Made by a program: the position numbers and the translations under genes | The notes under the pieces: model-generated | Databases searched by the model: none | What the model saw: the letters and a program-made list of their open reading frames with translations, nothing else | Told to the model about the DNA's origin: nothing | Source: Phytohabitans sp052068095 | GTDB lineage: Bacteria > Actinomycetota > Actinomycetes > Mycobacteriales > Micromonosporaceae | Direction of reading: 5' to 3' | DNA length: 64,000 nt | Assembly: GCF_052068095.1 (NCBI RefSeq) | Contig: NZ_JBQHDG010000005.1 | Coordinates: forward strand, 372,001-436,000 | In this document: positions 33,054-41,191 of the stretch, in pieces | How the letters are laid out: every line of letters begins with the position of its first letter | How positions within the stretch are numbered: position 1 is the stretch's first letter

Positions 33054-35565
33054 AGACGTCGCCGGCGTCGCCCTTGGCGAGGCTGTCCAGCAGATCGCCG
33101 GCGGCGGGCCAGAAGGTGGCGTCGCCCGGCTCGAACCAGACCGCCTCCTGCCCGCCTGGCGGGTCGTACGGGTAGTCGACGCCGGCCTGCCGCAGGAAGT
33201 CGTCTCGCCCGGCGAGGATGTCGGCGTAGTACGGCACGCTTTCCCGCACCGAGCCGCGCAGAGCGTCCAGGTTGTCCAGTGCCGAGCGCAGGCGCAGCCA
33301 GCGATGCCGGTCCCACTGGGTCGGGTGGCCGAAGCGGCGGCTCAGCCGGGCGCCGGCCAGTGCCCCGCGCAGCGCCATCGAGGCGATGATCTCGCGCGGC
33401 ATGTAGAGGTTGGTGCCGCCCTCGTCGGCCCGCTGGCGCACCCAGGCCACCCGGCCGCGGTAGCCGGGCATCGCGGTCTGCATCGAGTCGCGCCAGGAGC
33501 GGGCCGTGTCCAAGATGGACCCGGCGAACCTCGCCGCCCCGGTGCCCAGGTCGGTCGCGGGCACCACCGCGTCCTCCCAGTCTTGCGGCAGCCACACGTC
33601 CTGGTGTGGAAACTGGTACGGGTGCTGGCCGAGGTTGAGCCCGAACGTGGGCCACCGCGGCAGCGGCGAGTCGAAGAGGTGCACCGGAAAGTTCGACGTG
33701 ATGCCGCCGTCGGAAAACCACAGCTCCTGTGCCCGCGGCCGGCCGTCCTCCGGCCACATGAGACGGTGCTGCTCGCGGTTGCGGATACCCCGGCCGAACT
33801 CGTCACCGATCTCGGTGGCGGGCACCAGCCGGTACAGGCGGATGGCTTTGAAGAGCCCGGGCAGCGCGAGGCTGAGCCGTACGGCGAAGATGACCGGCAG
33901 GTTCCACGGGTCGGGCAGCCGGTGCAGGGTGACCGCTTCGGCGTTGGGGTCGGTCTGTGGCACGGTCTGCGGATCGGGGTCGCGCATCGCCTCGATGACG
34001 TCCGGCGGGAAGACCGCGTCGTCTCCGTCGCCGAGGTCGTCCATCCGGAAGTACAGCGCGTCGTCCGGGCCGGCCGCGGCGAGCGGAAAGCGGTACGGCC
34101 GCTGGCGCGACAGGTCGGTCGTGATCAGCTCCAGGTTGACGAGCCGCCGGGCGGGCTCCCGAGCCAGCCTGTGGATCTCCGCCGTGCCCTGCGCCAGCGG
34201 CTTGAACGACCGCCCCTGCCACAGGTGACCGAAGCGCAGCACCTCGCCCTTGTCGAGCGCGGCGACCTCGTTGAGGCAGCCGCTCAGCCAGGGGATCACC
34301 GAACGGGACACGGTGGGCCGAGCCGCGCCGGCGACGAGCTCCGACGGGCGCCGCGAAGTCTGTGGGGCCGACCCGGCGAGCAGGCCGAAGTGGCGGCGGC
34401 CCACCCGCGCGAAGTACCGCCAGGTGCTGGTGGCGACCACCGCGCCCATCGCGAGGCTCAGTGCGGCGCCGGCCAGCGCACCGGCGACCCAGTCCCACCA
34501 GCGCAGCCAGGTGAGGACCCCGGCGACGGCGAGGACCACGACGGCCACCGGCCATCGCCATGACGGGCCTGCCGTGTGGTGCCGGCTGGAGGCGCTGGTC
34601 AGCAGGGTCAGCCACTGTGGTGTTGATGGTTTTGGTCGCCGGCCGGCAAGCGTCGGGACGAGCACCAGCAGCGCACCGACGCTGGCGAAGAAGAGGTAGA
34701 GGTCGAGCGCGGCCCACGCGTATCGCCACGAGCCGTGGTCGCCGCCCGGCCGGTCGACCGCCGGCCACGAGGGCAGCCGCGCGCCCAGCCAGACCGCGAG
34801 GTAGAGCCCCGCGGCGGCGAACACCGCGACCATCAGCTTGGACCACTTGCCGAACGCGAGCAGCAGCGCCAGCGCGCCGGCCCACACCTGCTTGCGCATG
34901 AACGCGGTGACCAGCGTGTAGAGCCGCCGGTCGCGCGGGCCGGGGCGGAAGAGCTGGGCCAGCCGGTACGCGTCACGCTCGCCGCCGAGGTCGTCCGGCG
35001 ACACCTCGGCCAGCCACGCGATCGTGTCGGACATGCCCACGAAGCCCGGTCGCACGTGACCGTCGCGGCGGTCCTCTTCGGACAGTGGCGCGTATGCCTC
35101 CGCCGGCAGCCGGCTGCTCCGCCCGACCTCGGCGGCAGCGGTCACGGCGGCGGCGATCGCGCCGGCCGAGGCGCCGCCCACGTTGCGCACCCGAAAGCGG
35201 CTGGCCACCTCGCAGACGGCCAGCGGGTAGACGACACCGGACGTGGTGCCGCCGCGCATGGTGAGGTCGACGCTGTGCCGCACGTACGAGCGGCGCGTGT
35301 CGTCGTCGGCACCGTCCACTGTGTAGGGCGGCGCCCACACCTGCGGTGGCGCGCCGGAAAGTGCGTACGTCTCGGGGTCGCCGTATCCGCCGACCTCGCC
35401 GGGCGGCGGCTCGGACCACAGCCACTGCCGCCCACCGTCGGGATCGGGGATGGTGAGACCACCGGGCAGGTCGCCCGCGCGGAGCAATGTCGCGTAGGGC
35501 ACCCGGCCTCCGCCGATGAGCTGCTGGAGTGCCTGGCGCGCTTTACCAGAGCTTCGGACAGCCAT
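32998..35565 (-). CDS. Patatin-like phospholipase with membrane domain
   Basis: 855-residue protein combining a lipase and membrane helices. Patatin features: oxyanion-type MRGGTTSGVVYPLAVCEV near residue 103, nucleophile elbow GGASAGAIAAAVTAAAE (GxSxG, Ser near 131) and the DGG motif of the catalytic Asp in WFSDGGITSNFPVHLFDSPL near residue 618. Between them are about four hydrophobic helices (AGALALLLAFGKWSKLMVAV, YLAVWLGARL, LYLFFASVGALLVLVPTLAG, VLTWLRWWDWVAGALAGAAL). Predicted acyl hydrolase at the membrane; the substrate is unknown. It overlaps the ADH gene by 56 bases tail to tail. Confidence 0.85.
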   Translation of the reverse strand: MAVRSSGKARQALQQLIGGGRVPYATLLRAGDLPGGLTIPDPDGGRQWLWSEPPPGEVGGYGDPETYALSGAPPQVWAPPYTVDGADDDTRRSYVRHSVDLTMRGGTTSGVVYPLAVCEVASRFRVRNVGGASAGAIAAAVTAAAEVGRSSRLPAEAYAPLSEEDRRDGHVRPGFVGMSDTIAWLAEVSPDDLGGERDAYRLAQLFRPGPRDRRLYTLVTAFMRKQVWAGALALLLAFGKWSKLMVAVFAAAGLYLAVWLGARLPSWPAVDRPGGDHGSWRYAWAALDLYLFFASVGALLVLVPTLAGRRPKPSTPQWLTLLTSASSRHHTAGPSWRWPVAVVVLAVAGVLTWLRWWDWVAGALAGAALSLAMGAVVATSTWRYFARVGRRHFGLLAGSAPQTSRRPSELVAGAARPTVSRSVIPWLSGCLNEVAALDKGEVLRFGHLWQGRSFKPLAQGTAEIHRLAREPARRLVNLELITTDLSRQRPYRFPLAAAGPDDALYFRMDDLGDGDDAVFPPDVIEAMRDPDPQTVPQTDPNAEAVTLHRLPDPWNLPVIFAVRLSLALPGLFKAIRLYRLVPATEIGDEFGRGIRNREQHRLMWPEDGRPRAQELWFSDGGITSNFPVHLFDSPLPRWPTFGLNLGQHPYQFPHQDVWLPQDWEDAVVPATDLGTGAARFAGSILDTARSWRDSMQTAMPGYRGRVAWVRQRADEGGTNLYMPREIIASMALRGALAGARLSRRFGHPTQWDRHRWLRLRSALDNLDALRGSVRESVPYYADILAGRDDFLRQAGVDYPYDPPGGQEAVWFEPGDATFWPAAGDLLDSLAKGDAGDVFTLGTPRPQPDLRQVPPE

Positions 35566-35583
35566 GCGGCTAGTCTCCTGGGC

Positions 35584-36051
35584 ATGTCTTCACCAGCGCT
35601 GCAAGCGCTTGACAGATCAGGTGTCGTCTATCGGATTCTCCGGCACGGCCCGGTGCGCAGTCTGCCCGAGGCGGCCGAGGCACGGGGCGTCGAGATCCCC
35701 GACGTGGTGAAGACCATCGTGGTGCGCCGCGGCAGCGACGACTTCCTCTTCGTGCTCGTGCCCGGCGACCGCGTCATCTCCTGGCCCAAGCTGCGCACGC
35801 TGCTCGGCGTGAGCCGGCTGTCCATGCCGGACGCCGCCTCGGCCAAGGAGGCGACCGGATACGAGCGCGGCACCATCACCCCTTTCGGCTCCACCACGAG
35901 CTGGCCGGTCATCGCCGACGAGCGGGTACGCGGCCGGGAGATCACGCTCGGCGCGGGGGAGCACGGCGTGGCGGTCGCCTTCGACGCCGAGGCGGCGCTG
36001 GCTGTGCTCGACGCCACGTACGCCGACGTCACCGACCCCGAGACGCCCTGA
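35584..36051 (+). CDS. YbaK/EbsC family aminoacyl-tRNA deacylase
   Basis: 155-residue small protein of the YbaK/ProX editing family, which hydrolyses mischarged tRNA (Cys-tRNAPro and similar). Typical segments: DVVKTIVVRRGSDDFLFVLV near residue 40, SWPKLRTLLGVSRLSMPDAA near 68, TGYERGTITPFGSTTSWPVI near 92 and DERVRGREITLGAGEHGVAV near 113. The conserved lysine of the family is at the KTI position. ATG 35584 follows the minus-strand patatin gene by 18 bases. No operon partner; a terminator is not evident. Confidence 0.85.
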   Translation: MSSPALQALDRSGVVYRILRHGPVRSLPEAAEARGVEIPDVVKTIVVRRGSDDFLFVLVPGDRVISWPKLRTLLGVSRLSMPDAASAKEATGYERGTITPFGSTTSWPVIADERVRGREITLGAGEHGVAVAFDAEAALAVLDATYADVTDPETP

Positions 36052-36061
36052 CTTCTCTTCT

Positions 36062-36087
36062 GTACGCTTGTACATGTACAGGCGTAC
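36062..36087. promoter_or_regulatory. 26-bp palindrome (TetR-type operator) before the SMR/TetR operon
   Basis: Outer arms GTACGC (36062-36067) and GCGTAC (36082-36087) and a core TGTACATGTACA (36070?-36080) give a nearly perfect 26-base dyad (one mismatch pair). It starts 11 bases after the YbaK stop and ends 15 bases before the SMR start codon, overlapping the expected promoter. Binding by the TetR protein encoded in the same operon is inferred. Confidence 0.65.
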
Positions 36088-36102
36088 TAGATGGGGGCGA
36101 TC

Positions 36103-36426
36103 ATGGCGTACGTACTTCTCGGGCTGGCCATCGCGGCTGAGGTGCTCGGCACGAGCCTGCTCAAGAGCACCGAAGGCTTCACCAGGCTGTGGCCGACCGT
36201 CGCCAGCCTGAGCGCCTACGCGGTCTCGTTCCTCGCGCTGTCGACGGCGATCCAGAAAGGGCTCCAGGTCGGTGTCGGATACGCGATCTGGTCCGGGCTC
36301 GGCACCACGCTGATCGTCACCATCGGGGCGCTCTTCCTCAGCGAGCCGGTCACGCCGGCAAAGGTGATCGGCGCGGGGCTGGTGGTCGCCGGCGTCGTCG
36401 TGCTCAACCTTGGCGGTGCCCATTGA
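36103..36426 (+). CDS. Small multidrug resistance (SMR) family transporter
   Basis: 107-residue four-helix membrane protein of the EmrE/SugE/Gdx type. Helices: YVLLGLAIAAEVLGTSLLKS (with the key Glu in TM1), LWPTVASLSAYAVSFLALST, VGYAIWSGLGTTLIVTIGAL, and VIGAGLVVAGVVVLNLGG. Expected to export cationic drugs or guanidinium-type compounds by proton antiport. I chose ATG 36103 because GGGGGCG precedes it at good spacing; ATG 36091 would add four residues. Its stop overlaps the TetR start. It is preceded by the 26-bp palindrome. Confidence 0.9.
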   Translation: MAYVLLGLAIAAEVLGTSLLKSTEGFTRLWPTVASLSAYAVSFLALSTAIQKGLQVGVGYAIWSGLGTTLIVTIGALFLSEPVTPAKVIGAGLVVAGVVVLNLGGAH

Positions 36427-36953
36427 AACGTGACCCGGAAGGGCGGCGGCGAAAGATCGTCGAGGCGGCGGGGGAGCTGATCCCCGAGGTGGGCGTGGCA
36501 GGGCTGACGCACCGGCTGGTCGCCGCCCGCGCCGGGGTGCCGCTGGGCGCGACCACGTACTACTTCACCGACCTCGACGAGCTGTCCGCCGCCGCGCTGC
36601 GGCACCTCACCGACCGCGTGATGGCGGACCTCGCCGGATGGGCGGCCCTGCTCGACGCCAGCGACGACGTGCCGGCGACGCTGGCCGACCTCGCCGCGGA
36701 GTACCTCGCGGACCGGAGCCGGGCGCTCCTGGAGACCGAGCTCTACGTCGCCGCCGCGCGCCGGCCCGAGCTACGGCCGCTGGCCCAGGAGTGGGACGAA
36801 GGGCTGGTCCGGCTCCTCGGCGCGCACACCGATCCAGCGACGGCGCGGGCCACCTCGATCTTCCTGTGCGGGGTGCTGGTCTACGCCTTGGTGCGGGACG
36901 AGCCGGTCGACGTGCCCGCGCTCACCACGACGCTCACGAAGCTGCTGACCTGA
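36423..36953 (+). CDS. TetR family repressor (SMR operon)
   Basis: 176-residue regulator starting at TTG 36423, overlapping the SMR stop. HTH at residues about 8-50: RRRKIVEAAGELIPEVGVAG, LTHRLVAARAGVPLGATTYY, FTDLDELSAAALRHL. The C-terminal ligand domain is short and helical. It most probably autoregulates the SMR operon through the palindrome at 36062-36087. The last 20 bases overlap the convergent alpha/beta-hydrolase gene. Confidence 0.85.
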   Translation: MKRDPEGRRRKIVEAAGELIPEVGVAGLTHRLVAARAGVPLGATTYYFTDLDELSAAALRHLTDRVMADLAGWAALLDASDDVPATLADLAAEYLADRSRALLETELYVAAARRPELRPLAQEWDEGLVRLLGAHTDPATARATSIFLCGVLVYALVRDEPVDVPALTTTLTKLLT

Positions 36954-37764
36954 TCCACTCCAGCGCCGCCGCGCCGGAGGTCATGACCGAGATGTGTGCG
37001 CCGTCGGGGTCGAGGCGCAGCTCGGCCCGCGGGATGCGCTTGGCGAGCCACTGTGCGTGCCCGCTCGGCACCACGATGTCGCGGCCGCCGTGGACGAGGA
37101 GCACCGGCGCGGTGATCTGCGCGGGGTCACAGCCCCACGGCGTGACGTACGCGATGTCGTCGTCGACCTGCCCGCCCGGCCCGCCCGCCTCGGCCGGACC
37201 GACCACCTCGCTGAACCACGACCAGCCACTCTCGAACGCGGCGAAGTCGGCCGGCGTGAACTGGTGGTCGTACTCCACCCCCGACGCCTCGAAGGCCTCC
37301 TTGACCGCGAGCCCTTCGCGGGCGGCGGTGAGCGCGGCGACACCGGAGTCGCCCATGCCGGCCCACCAGTCGAGCCCTTCGGCGTCGGGTGGGGCGAGGC
37401 CGGCCGCGCTCACGGCGGCGAGCACCCGGTCGGGCAGCAGGGCGGCGGTGGCCAGCGCGTGTGAGCCGCCCCCGGAGTGTCCCATCACCGCGAACCGCTC
37501 GATGCCCAGCGCGTCGGCGACCGTCGTGGCCCAGGTGCCCGCGTCGCCGACCGTGCGGCCCGGGGTGCGGGGCGATCCGCCGTAACCCGGGCGGTCGTAC
37601 CCGATCCACCGGATGCCGAGGCGGTCGGCGGCCGCGAAGAGCGGCTTGGGCGGCGCGCCGATGTTGGGTGTGCCGTGGTGCCACAGGACGGCGAGCCGGT
37701 CGTCGCCACCCGTGTCGTACGCGTGCAGCCGTCCGCCGTCGGGGAGCGTCAGATCGATCTCCAT
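36934..37764 (-). CDS. Alpha/beta hydrolase
   Basis: 276-residue serine hydrolase of the alpha/beta fold. Seen: VLWHHGTPNIGAPPKPLFAA with the oxyanion HG motif near 28, nucleophile elbow VMGHSGGGSHALATAALLPD (Ser near 95), and His-containing C-terminal DPDGAHISVM near 260; the Asp is in VHGGRDIVVPSG near 230. Substrate unknown; ester or epoxide-type hydrolysis is possible. It lies six bases downstream of fgd on the same strand, suggesting co-transcription. ATG 37764 chosen; the frame extends further but without hydrolase sequence. It overlaps the TetR gene by 20 bases. Confidence 0.85.
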   Translation of the reverse strand: MEIDLTLPDGGRLHAYDTGGDDRLAVLWHHGTPNIGAPPKPLFAAADRLGIRWIGYDRPGYGGSPRTPGRTVGDAGTWATTVADALGIERFAVMGHSGGGSHALATAALLPDRVLAAVSAAGLAPPDAEGLDWWAGMGDSGVAALTAAREGLAVKEAFEASGVEYDHQFTPADFAAFESGWSWFSEVVGPAEAGGPGGQVDDDIAYVTPWGCDPAQITAPVLLVHGGRDIVVPSGHAQWLAKRIPRAELRLDPDGAHISVMTSGAAALEWIRSAAS

Positions 37765-37769
37765 GCGCC

Positions 37770-38774
37770 TCAGCCTAGGGCGCGCAGCCGCGGCAGGAGG
37801 TCCTCGCCGAACTGGGTCAGGAAGCGCTCCTGGTCGTGCCCGGGCCCATGAAAGACCAGGTGGTTGAGGCCGGCGTCCACGTACGGCTTGATCTGCGCGA
37901 GCGCCTCGTCCGGATCGGACGCGACGATCCACCGCCTCGCGACCTGCTCGATGGGTAGCTCGTCGGCCAGGCGCTCCATCTCCGTGGCGCTGTCGACGGT
38001 GTGCTTCTGCTCCGGGGTCAGCGACAGCGGCGCCCAGAAGCGGGTGTTTTCCAGCGCGGCGTCGTGGTCACGGTCGTACGACAGCTTGATCTCGATCATC
38101 TTGTCGATCTGGGCCACGTCGCGCCCGGCCGCCGCCGCGCCCTCGGCCACCGCGGGCATCAGCTTCTCCGTGTACAGGTCCATGCCCTTGCCGGACGTGC
38201 AGATGAAGCCGTCGCCGGACCGACCGGCGTACTTCGCGACGACCGGGCCGCCGGCCGCGACGTAGATCGGCACTGGCCGCTCGGGACGGTCGTAGATCAC
38301 GGCGTCGACGAGCTTGTAGTAGTCGCCGTCGAAGCTGACCTCGTCCTTGGTCCACAGGTCGCGGATGAGCCGCACCGCCTCGCGCAGCCGCGCGAAGCGT
38401 TCCTTGAACTCAGGCCAGTCCAAACCGGAGACGGCGATCTCGTTGAGCGCCTCACCGGTGCCCACGCCCAGCATCACCCGGTTGTCGTACAGCAGCGCCA
38501 TCGTCGCGAACGCCTGGGCGATCACCGCCGGGTTGTAGCGGAACGTGGGCGTGAGCACGCTCGTGCCCATCTTCACGCGGCTGGTGCGCTCGCCGACAGC
38601 GGCCATCCAGGCCAGGGCGAACGGCGCGTGCCCGCCCTCGTGCCGCCAGGGCAGGAAGTGGTCCGACACCAGCACGCTGTCCAGGCCGACCTCTTCCGCG
38701 CGCACGGCGTACTCGACGAGCTGCCGCGGCCCGAACTGCTCCGCCGACGCCTTGTAGCCGATCGTGAGGCCCAT
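37770..38774 (-). CDS. fgd: F420-dependent glucose-6-phosphate dehydrogenase
   Basis: 334-residue luciferase-like TIM-barrel enzyme that oxidises glucose-6-phosphate while reducing coenzyme F420. The N-terminus LTIGYKASAEQFGPRQLVEY, VSDHFLPWRHEGGHAPFALA and the block MGTSVLTPTFRYNPAVIAQA match known mycobacterial/actinobacterial Fgd enzymes closely. VMLGVGTGEALNEIAVSG follows. ATG 38774 is favoured over the 38819 frame because the first residues then fit the family start. It provides reduced F420 for enzymes such as the LLM protein encoded nearby. The downstream hydrolase gene may share its transcript. Confidence 0.9.
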   Translation of the reverse strand: MGLTIGYKASAEQFGPRQLVEYAVRAEEVGLDSVLVSDHFLPWRHEGGHAPFALAWMAAVGERTSRVKMGTSVLTPTFRYNPAVIAQAFATMALLYDNRVMLGVGTGEALNEIAVSGLDWPEFKERFARLREAVRLIRDLWTKDEVSFDGDYYKLVDAVIYDRPERPVPIYVAAGGPVVAKYAGRSGDGFICTSGKGMDLYTEKLMPAVAEGAAAAGRDVAQIDKMIEIKLSYDRDHDAALENTRFWAPLSLTPEQKHTVDSATEMERLADELPIEQVARRWIVASDPDEALAQIKPYVDAGLNHLVFHGPGHDQERFLTQFGEDLLPRLRALG

Positions 38775-38926
38775 CGCCGTCCCTTCCGTCGCTGGTTTGA
38801 CCACCCGTTTTTGGACCACCCGCCCGCGCCGGAGGAATCGGTGCGACTCCTTTCCGGCCGCCGCCGGGTCACCACTCCTGAACCGTACGGCCCTCTCGGC
38901 GGCGACGCCCAGGAAGGACGATCATC

Positions 38927-39874
38927 GTGACGATCTCGTTCAGCATCTTTCTGCCGACCGGATTCGGGCGCGAGTTCGCGCATGTGACGGATCCGGTCGA
39001 GGCGTTCGAGTCGGTGGTCCGGGTGGCGCGGGCCGCCGACCCGCTCGGCTATCGGACGCTGTGGGCGCCGGACCACCTTGTGACGATCCCGCCCTCGCAG
39101 GACTTCGTCTTCGAGGCGTGGTCGGTGGTCACCGCGCTGGCCCGGGAGACGTCCCGGGTGCGGCTCGGGCAGCTCGTCACCGGCAACGGGTACCGCAACC
39201 CCGCGTTGCAGGCCAAGCTCGCCTCGACCGTGGACGTCATCTCGCACGGCCGGCTCTCGTTCGGGATCGGTTCCGGTTGGTACGAGCCGGACTACGTCGG
39301 GTACGGCTACGACTTCGGCACCCCCGGCGAACGGCTGCGCAAGCTGGGCGAGGCGGTCCAGGTGATGCGAGCGATGTGGACAGAGAAGGAAGCCACCTTC
39401 GAGGGGCGGCACTACCGGGTGCGGGGCGCGATCAACCAGCCCAAGGGGGTGCAGGCGCCGCACATCCCGCTGATGATCGCTGGCGGCGGCGAGAAGGTCA
39501 CGCTCCGGCTTGTCGCCGAGTACGCCGACGCCTGCAACATGCTGGAGTCGCCGGAGGTGCTGGCGCGCAAGTACGCCATCCTGCGCCGGCACTGTGACGA
39601 GCTCGGCCGCGAGTACGACAGCATCCGCCGCACCGCGACGACGCTCTGCATCATCGCGGACACCGACGAGGCGGCGCGGGCGCAGGTGCCGCCGGGCATC
39701 GAGTTCGCGTACCCGGGCGACGTCGGCTCGTACGGCCTGGTCGGCACCTTCGAGACCGTGCGCGAGCGGATCGCCGTCTACGCGGACGCGGGCGTGCAGG
39801 AGCTGATTGTCGGCTTCAGCGACCCGACGAACGTGGAGCTTGTCGAACGCTTCGCCGCCGAATTCATCAACTGA
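38927..39874 (+). CDS. LLM class F420-dependent oxidoreductase
   Basis: 315-residue luciferase-like monooxygenase-fold protein. GTG 38927 starts TISFSIFLPTGFGREFAHVT; other barrel segments are TLWAPDHLVTIPPSQDFVFE, VRLGQLVTGNGYRNPALQAK and LSFGIGSGWYEPDYVGYGYD. It probably uses reduced F420 (or flavin) to reduce or oxidise an unknown substrate. It is divergent from fgd, sharing a 152-bp gap, which supports an F420 link. The end is followed by the PadR control region. Confidence 0.85.
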   Translation: MTISFSIFLPTGFGREFAHVTDPVEAFESVVRVARAADPLGYRTLWAPDHLVTIPPSQDFVFEAWSVVTALARETSRVRLGQLVTGNGYRNPALQAKLASTVDVISHGRLSFGIGSGWYEPDYVGYGYDFGTPGERLRKLGEAVQVMRAMWTEKEATFEGRHYRVRGAINQPKGVQAPHIPLMIAGGGEKVTLRLVAEYADACNMLESPEVLARKYAILRRHCDELGREYDSIRRTATTLCIIADTDEAARAQVPPGIEFAYPGDVGSYGLVGTFETVRERIAVYADAGVQELIVGFSDPTNVELVERFAAEFIN

Positions 39875-39880
39875 GACAGA

Positions 39881-39924
39881 TATACGCCGAGGGTATATAC
39901 GCGAGGTATACGCTCAGGGTACGC
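39881..39924 (+). promoter_or_regulatory. TATACGC repeat array upstream of the PadR gene
   Basis: TATACGC occurs at 39881, 39896 and 39907 and a further TACGC at 39920, each followed by a GAGG/CAGGG-type stretch, giving irregular tandem spacing of 11-15 bases. GTATA/TATAC dyads are also embedded. The last unit (TACGCT, 39920-39925) could be the -10 box of a leaderless transcript from ATG 39933. Multiple sites fit PadR autoregulation. Confidence 0.55.
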
Positions 39925-39932
39925 TCCCTTCC

Positions 39933-40460
39933 ATGAGCGTTCCGTTGACCCTCCTCGGCCTGCTTGAGCGCGAGCCCAGCCACGGCTACGACCTCAAGCG
40001 CGACTACGACGCCTACTTCAGTCGCGGCCGTCCCCTGCCGTTCGGGCAGGTGTACGCGACGCTGGGACGCCTGGCCCGAGACGGCAAGGTGGTGATCAGC
40101 GAGGTGCAGCCGGGCGTCGGGCCGGAGCGCAAGCGCTACGTCATCACCGAGGCGGGCGCGACCGAGTTCGACGCCTGGCTGACCGAGCCACTCGAGGCCG
40201 AGCCACACCTACAGTCGGTGCTCTTCTCCAAGGTGGTGCTCGCGCTCATGCTCGGGCGCCCCGCGCACGAATACCTCGACATCCAGCGCGGCGCCCACCT
40301 GGAGCGCATGCGCCAGCTGACCGAGATCCGGCGCAGTGGCAGCCTCGTCGACACGCTCCTCGCCGACCACGGCCTCTTCCACCTGGAGGCCGACCTCCGC
40401 TGGATAGACACCACGACGGCCCGACTCGACGCCCTCCGCGCCGAGGTGGTGAAGGCATGA
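39933..40460 (+). CDS. PadR family transcriptional regulator
   Basis: 175-residue winged-helix regulator. LTLLGLLEREPSHGYDLKRD starts the domain and is followed by PFGQVYATLGRLARDGKVVI, then KRYVITEAGATEFDAWLTEP, the typical PadR wing and start of the C-terminal helix. ATG 39933 gives this start at residue 1; a frame from 39807 belongs to the previous gene. No Shine-Dalgarno is seen and a leaderless start is plausible. It is co-transcribed with the ABC/FtsX exporter genes, whose expression it likely represses until an effector binds. Confidence 0.88.
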   Translation: MSVPLTLLGLLEREPSHGYDLKRDYDAYFSRGRPLPFGQVYATLGRLARDGKVVISEVQPGVGPERKRYVITEAGATEFDAWLTEPLEAEPHLQSVLFSKVVLALMLGRPAHEYLDIQRGAHLERMRQLTEIRRSGSLVDTLLADHGLFHLEADLRWIDTTTARLDALRAEVVKA

Positions 40461-41191
40461 CGTCACGTGCAGCTCGTCGGAATGGGACCCAGCAAGCGTT
40501 TTCAGCCGAGGTGATGATCGAGGCACGCGACGTCGTGCGCTCCTTCGGGCAGACGTCGGCGCTGCGCGGGGCCACGGTGGCGGTCGCGCCCGGCGAGATC
40601 CTGGCGATCATGGGTCCGAGTGGATCCGGCAAGTCGACGTTGCTGCACTGCCTGGCCGGCATCCTTGTGCCCGACTCCGGAGAGATCCACTTCGACGGCC
40701 GCCGGGTCGACACGATGGACGAGGCTGGGCGGAGCACGCTGCGCCGCGACGGCTTCGGGTTCGTCTTCCAGTTCGGCCAGCTCGTGCCCGAGCTCACCGC
40801 GGAGGAAAACGTCGCGCTGCCGCTGCTGCTCGGCGGCGCCCGGCGCGACGCGGCGCTGCGCGAGGCCCGGCCGTGGTTTGGCCGGCTGGGGCTCGACGGG
40901 CTGGAGCGCCGCCGGTCCGGTGAGCTGTCGGGCGGGCAGGCCCAGCGGGTGGCGCTCGCTCGCGGCCTCGTCACGAGCCCCAAGGTGCTCTTCGCCGACG
41001 AGCCGACCGGGTCGCTCGACTCGCTCACCGGCGAGCAGGTGATGGACCAGCTCGTCGGGGCGGCGCGCGAGCACGGCACCACGGTCGTCCTGGTGACGCA
41101 CGAGGCGCGCGTCGCGGCGTACGCCGACCGGCACATCATGGTCCGCGACGGCAAGGTGGCCGCGCTCAGGCCGGAGCGGGTGCTCTCATGA
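40457..41191 (+). CDS. ABC transporter ATP-binding protein (LolD/MacB type)
   Basis: 244-residue ATPase. Walker A GPSGSGKSTLLHCLAG near residue 55, signature LSGGQAQRVALARGL near 155, and Walker B VLFADEPTGSLDSLTGEQ near 177; the D-loop and H region (VVLVTHEARVAAYADRHIMV) follow. It pairs with the FtsX-like permease next to it and belongs to the MacB/LolD group, so it probably drives mechanotransmission rather than classical transport. ATG 40457 overlaps the PadR stop by four bases. A ~20-residue N-terminal extension precedes the domain. Confidence 0.9.
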   Translation: MTSRAARRNGTQQAFSAEVMIEARDVVRSFGQTSALRGATVAVAPGEILAIMGPSGSGKSTLLHCLAGILVPDSGEIHFDGRRVDTMDEAGRSTLRRDGFGFVFQFGQLVPELTAEENVALPLLLGGARRDAALREARPWFGRLGLDGLERRRSGELSGGQAQRVALARGLVTSPKVLFADEPTGSLDSLTGEQVMDQLVGAAREHGTTVVLVTHEARVAAYADRHIMVRDGKVAALRPERVLS

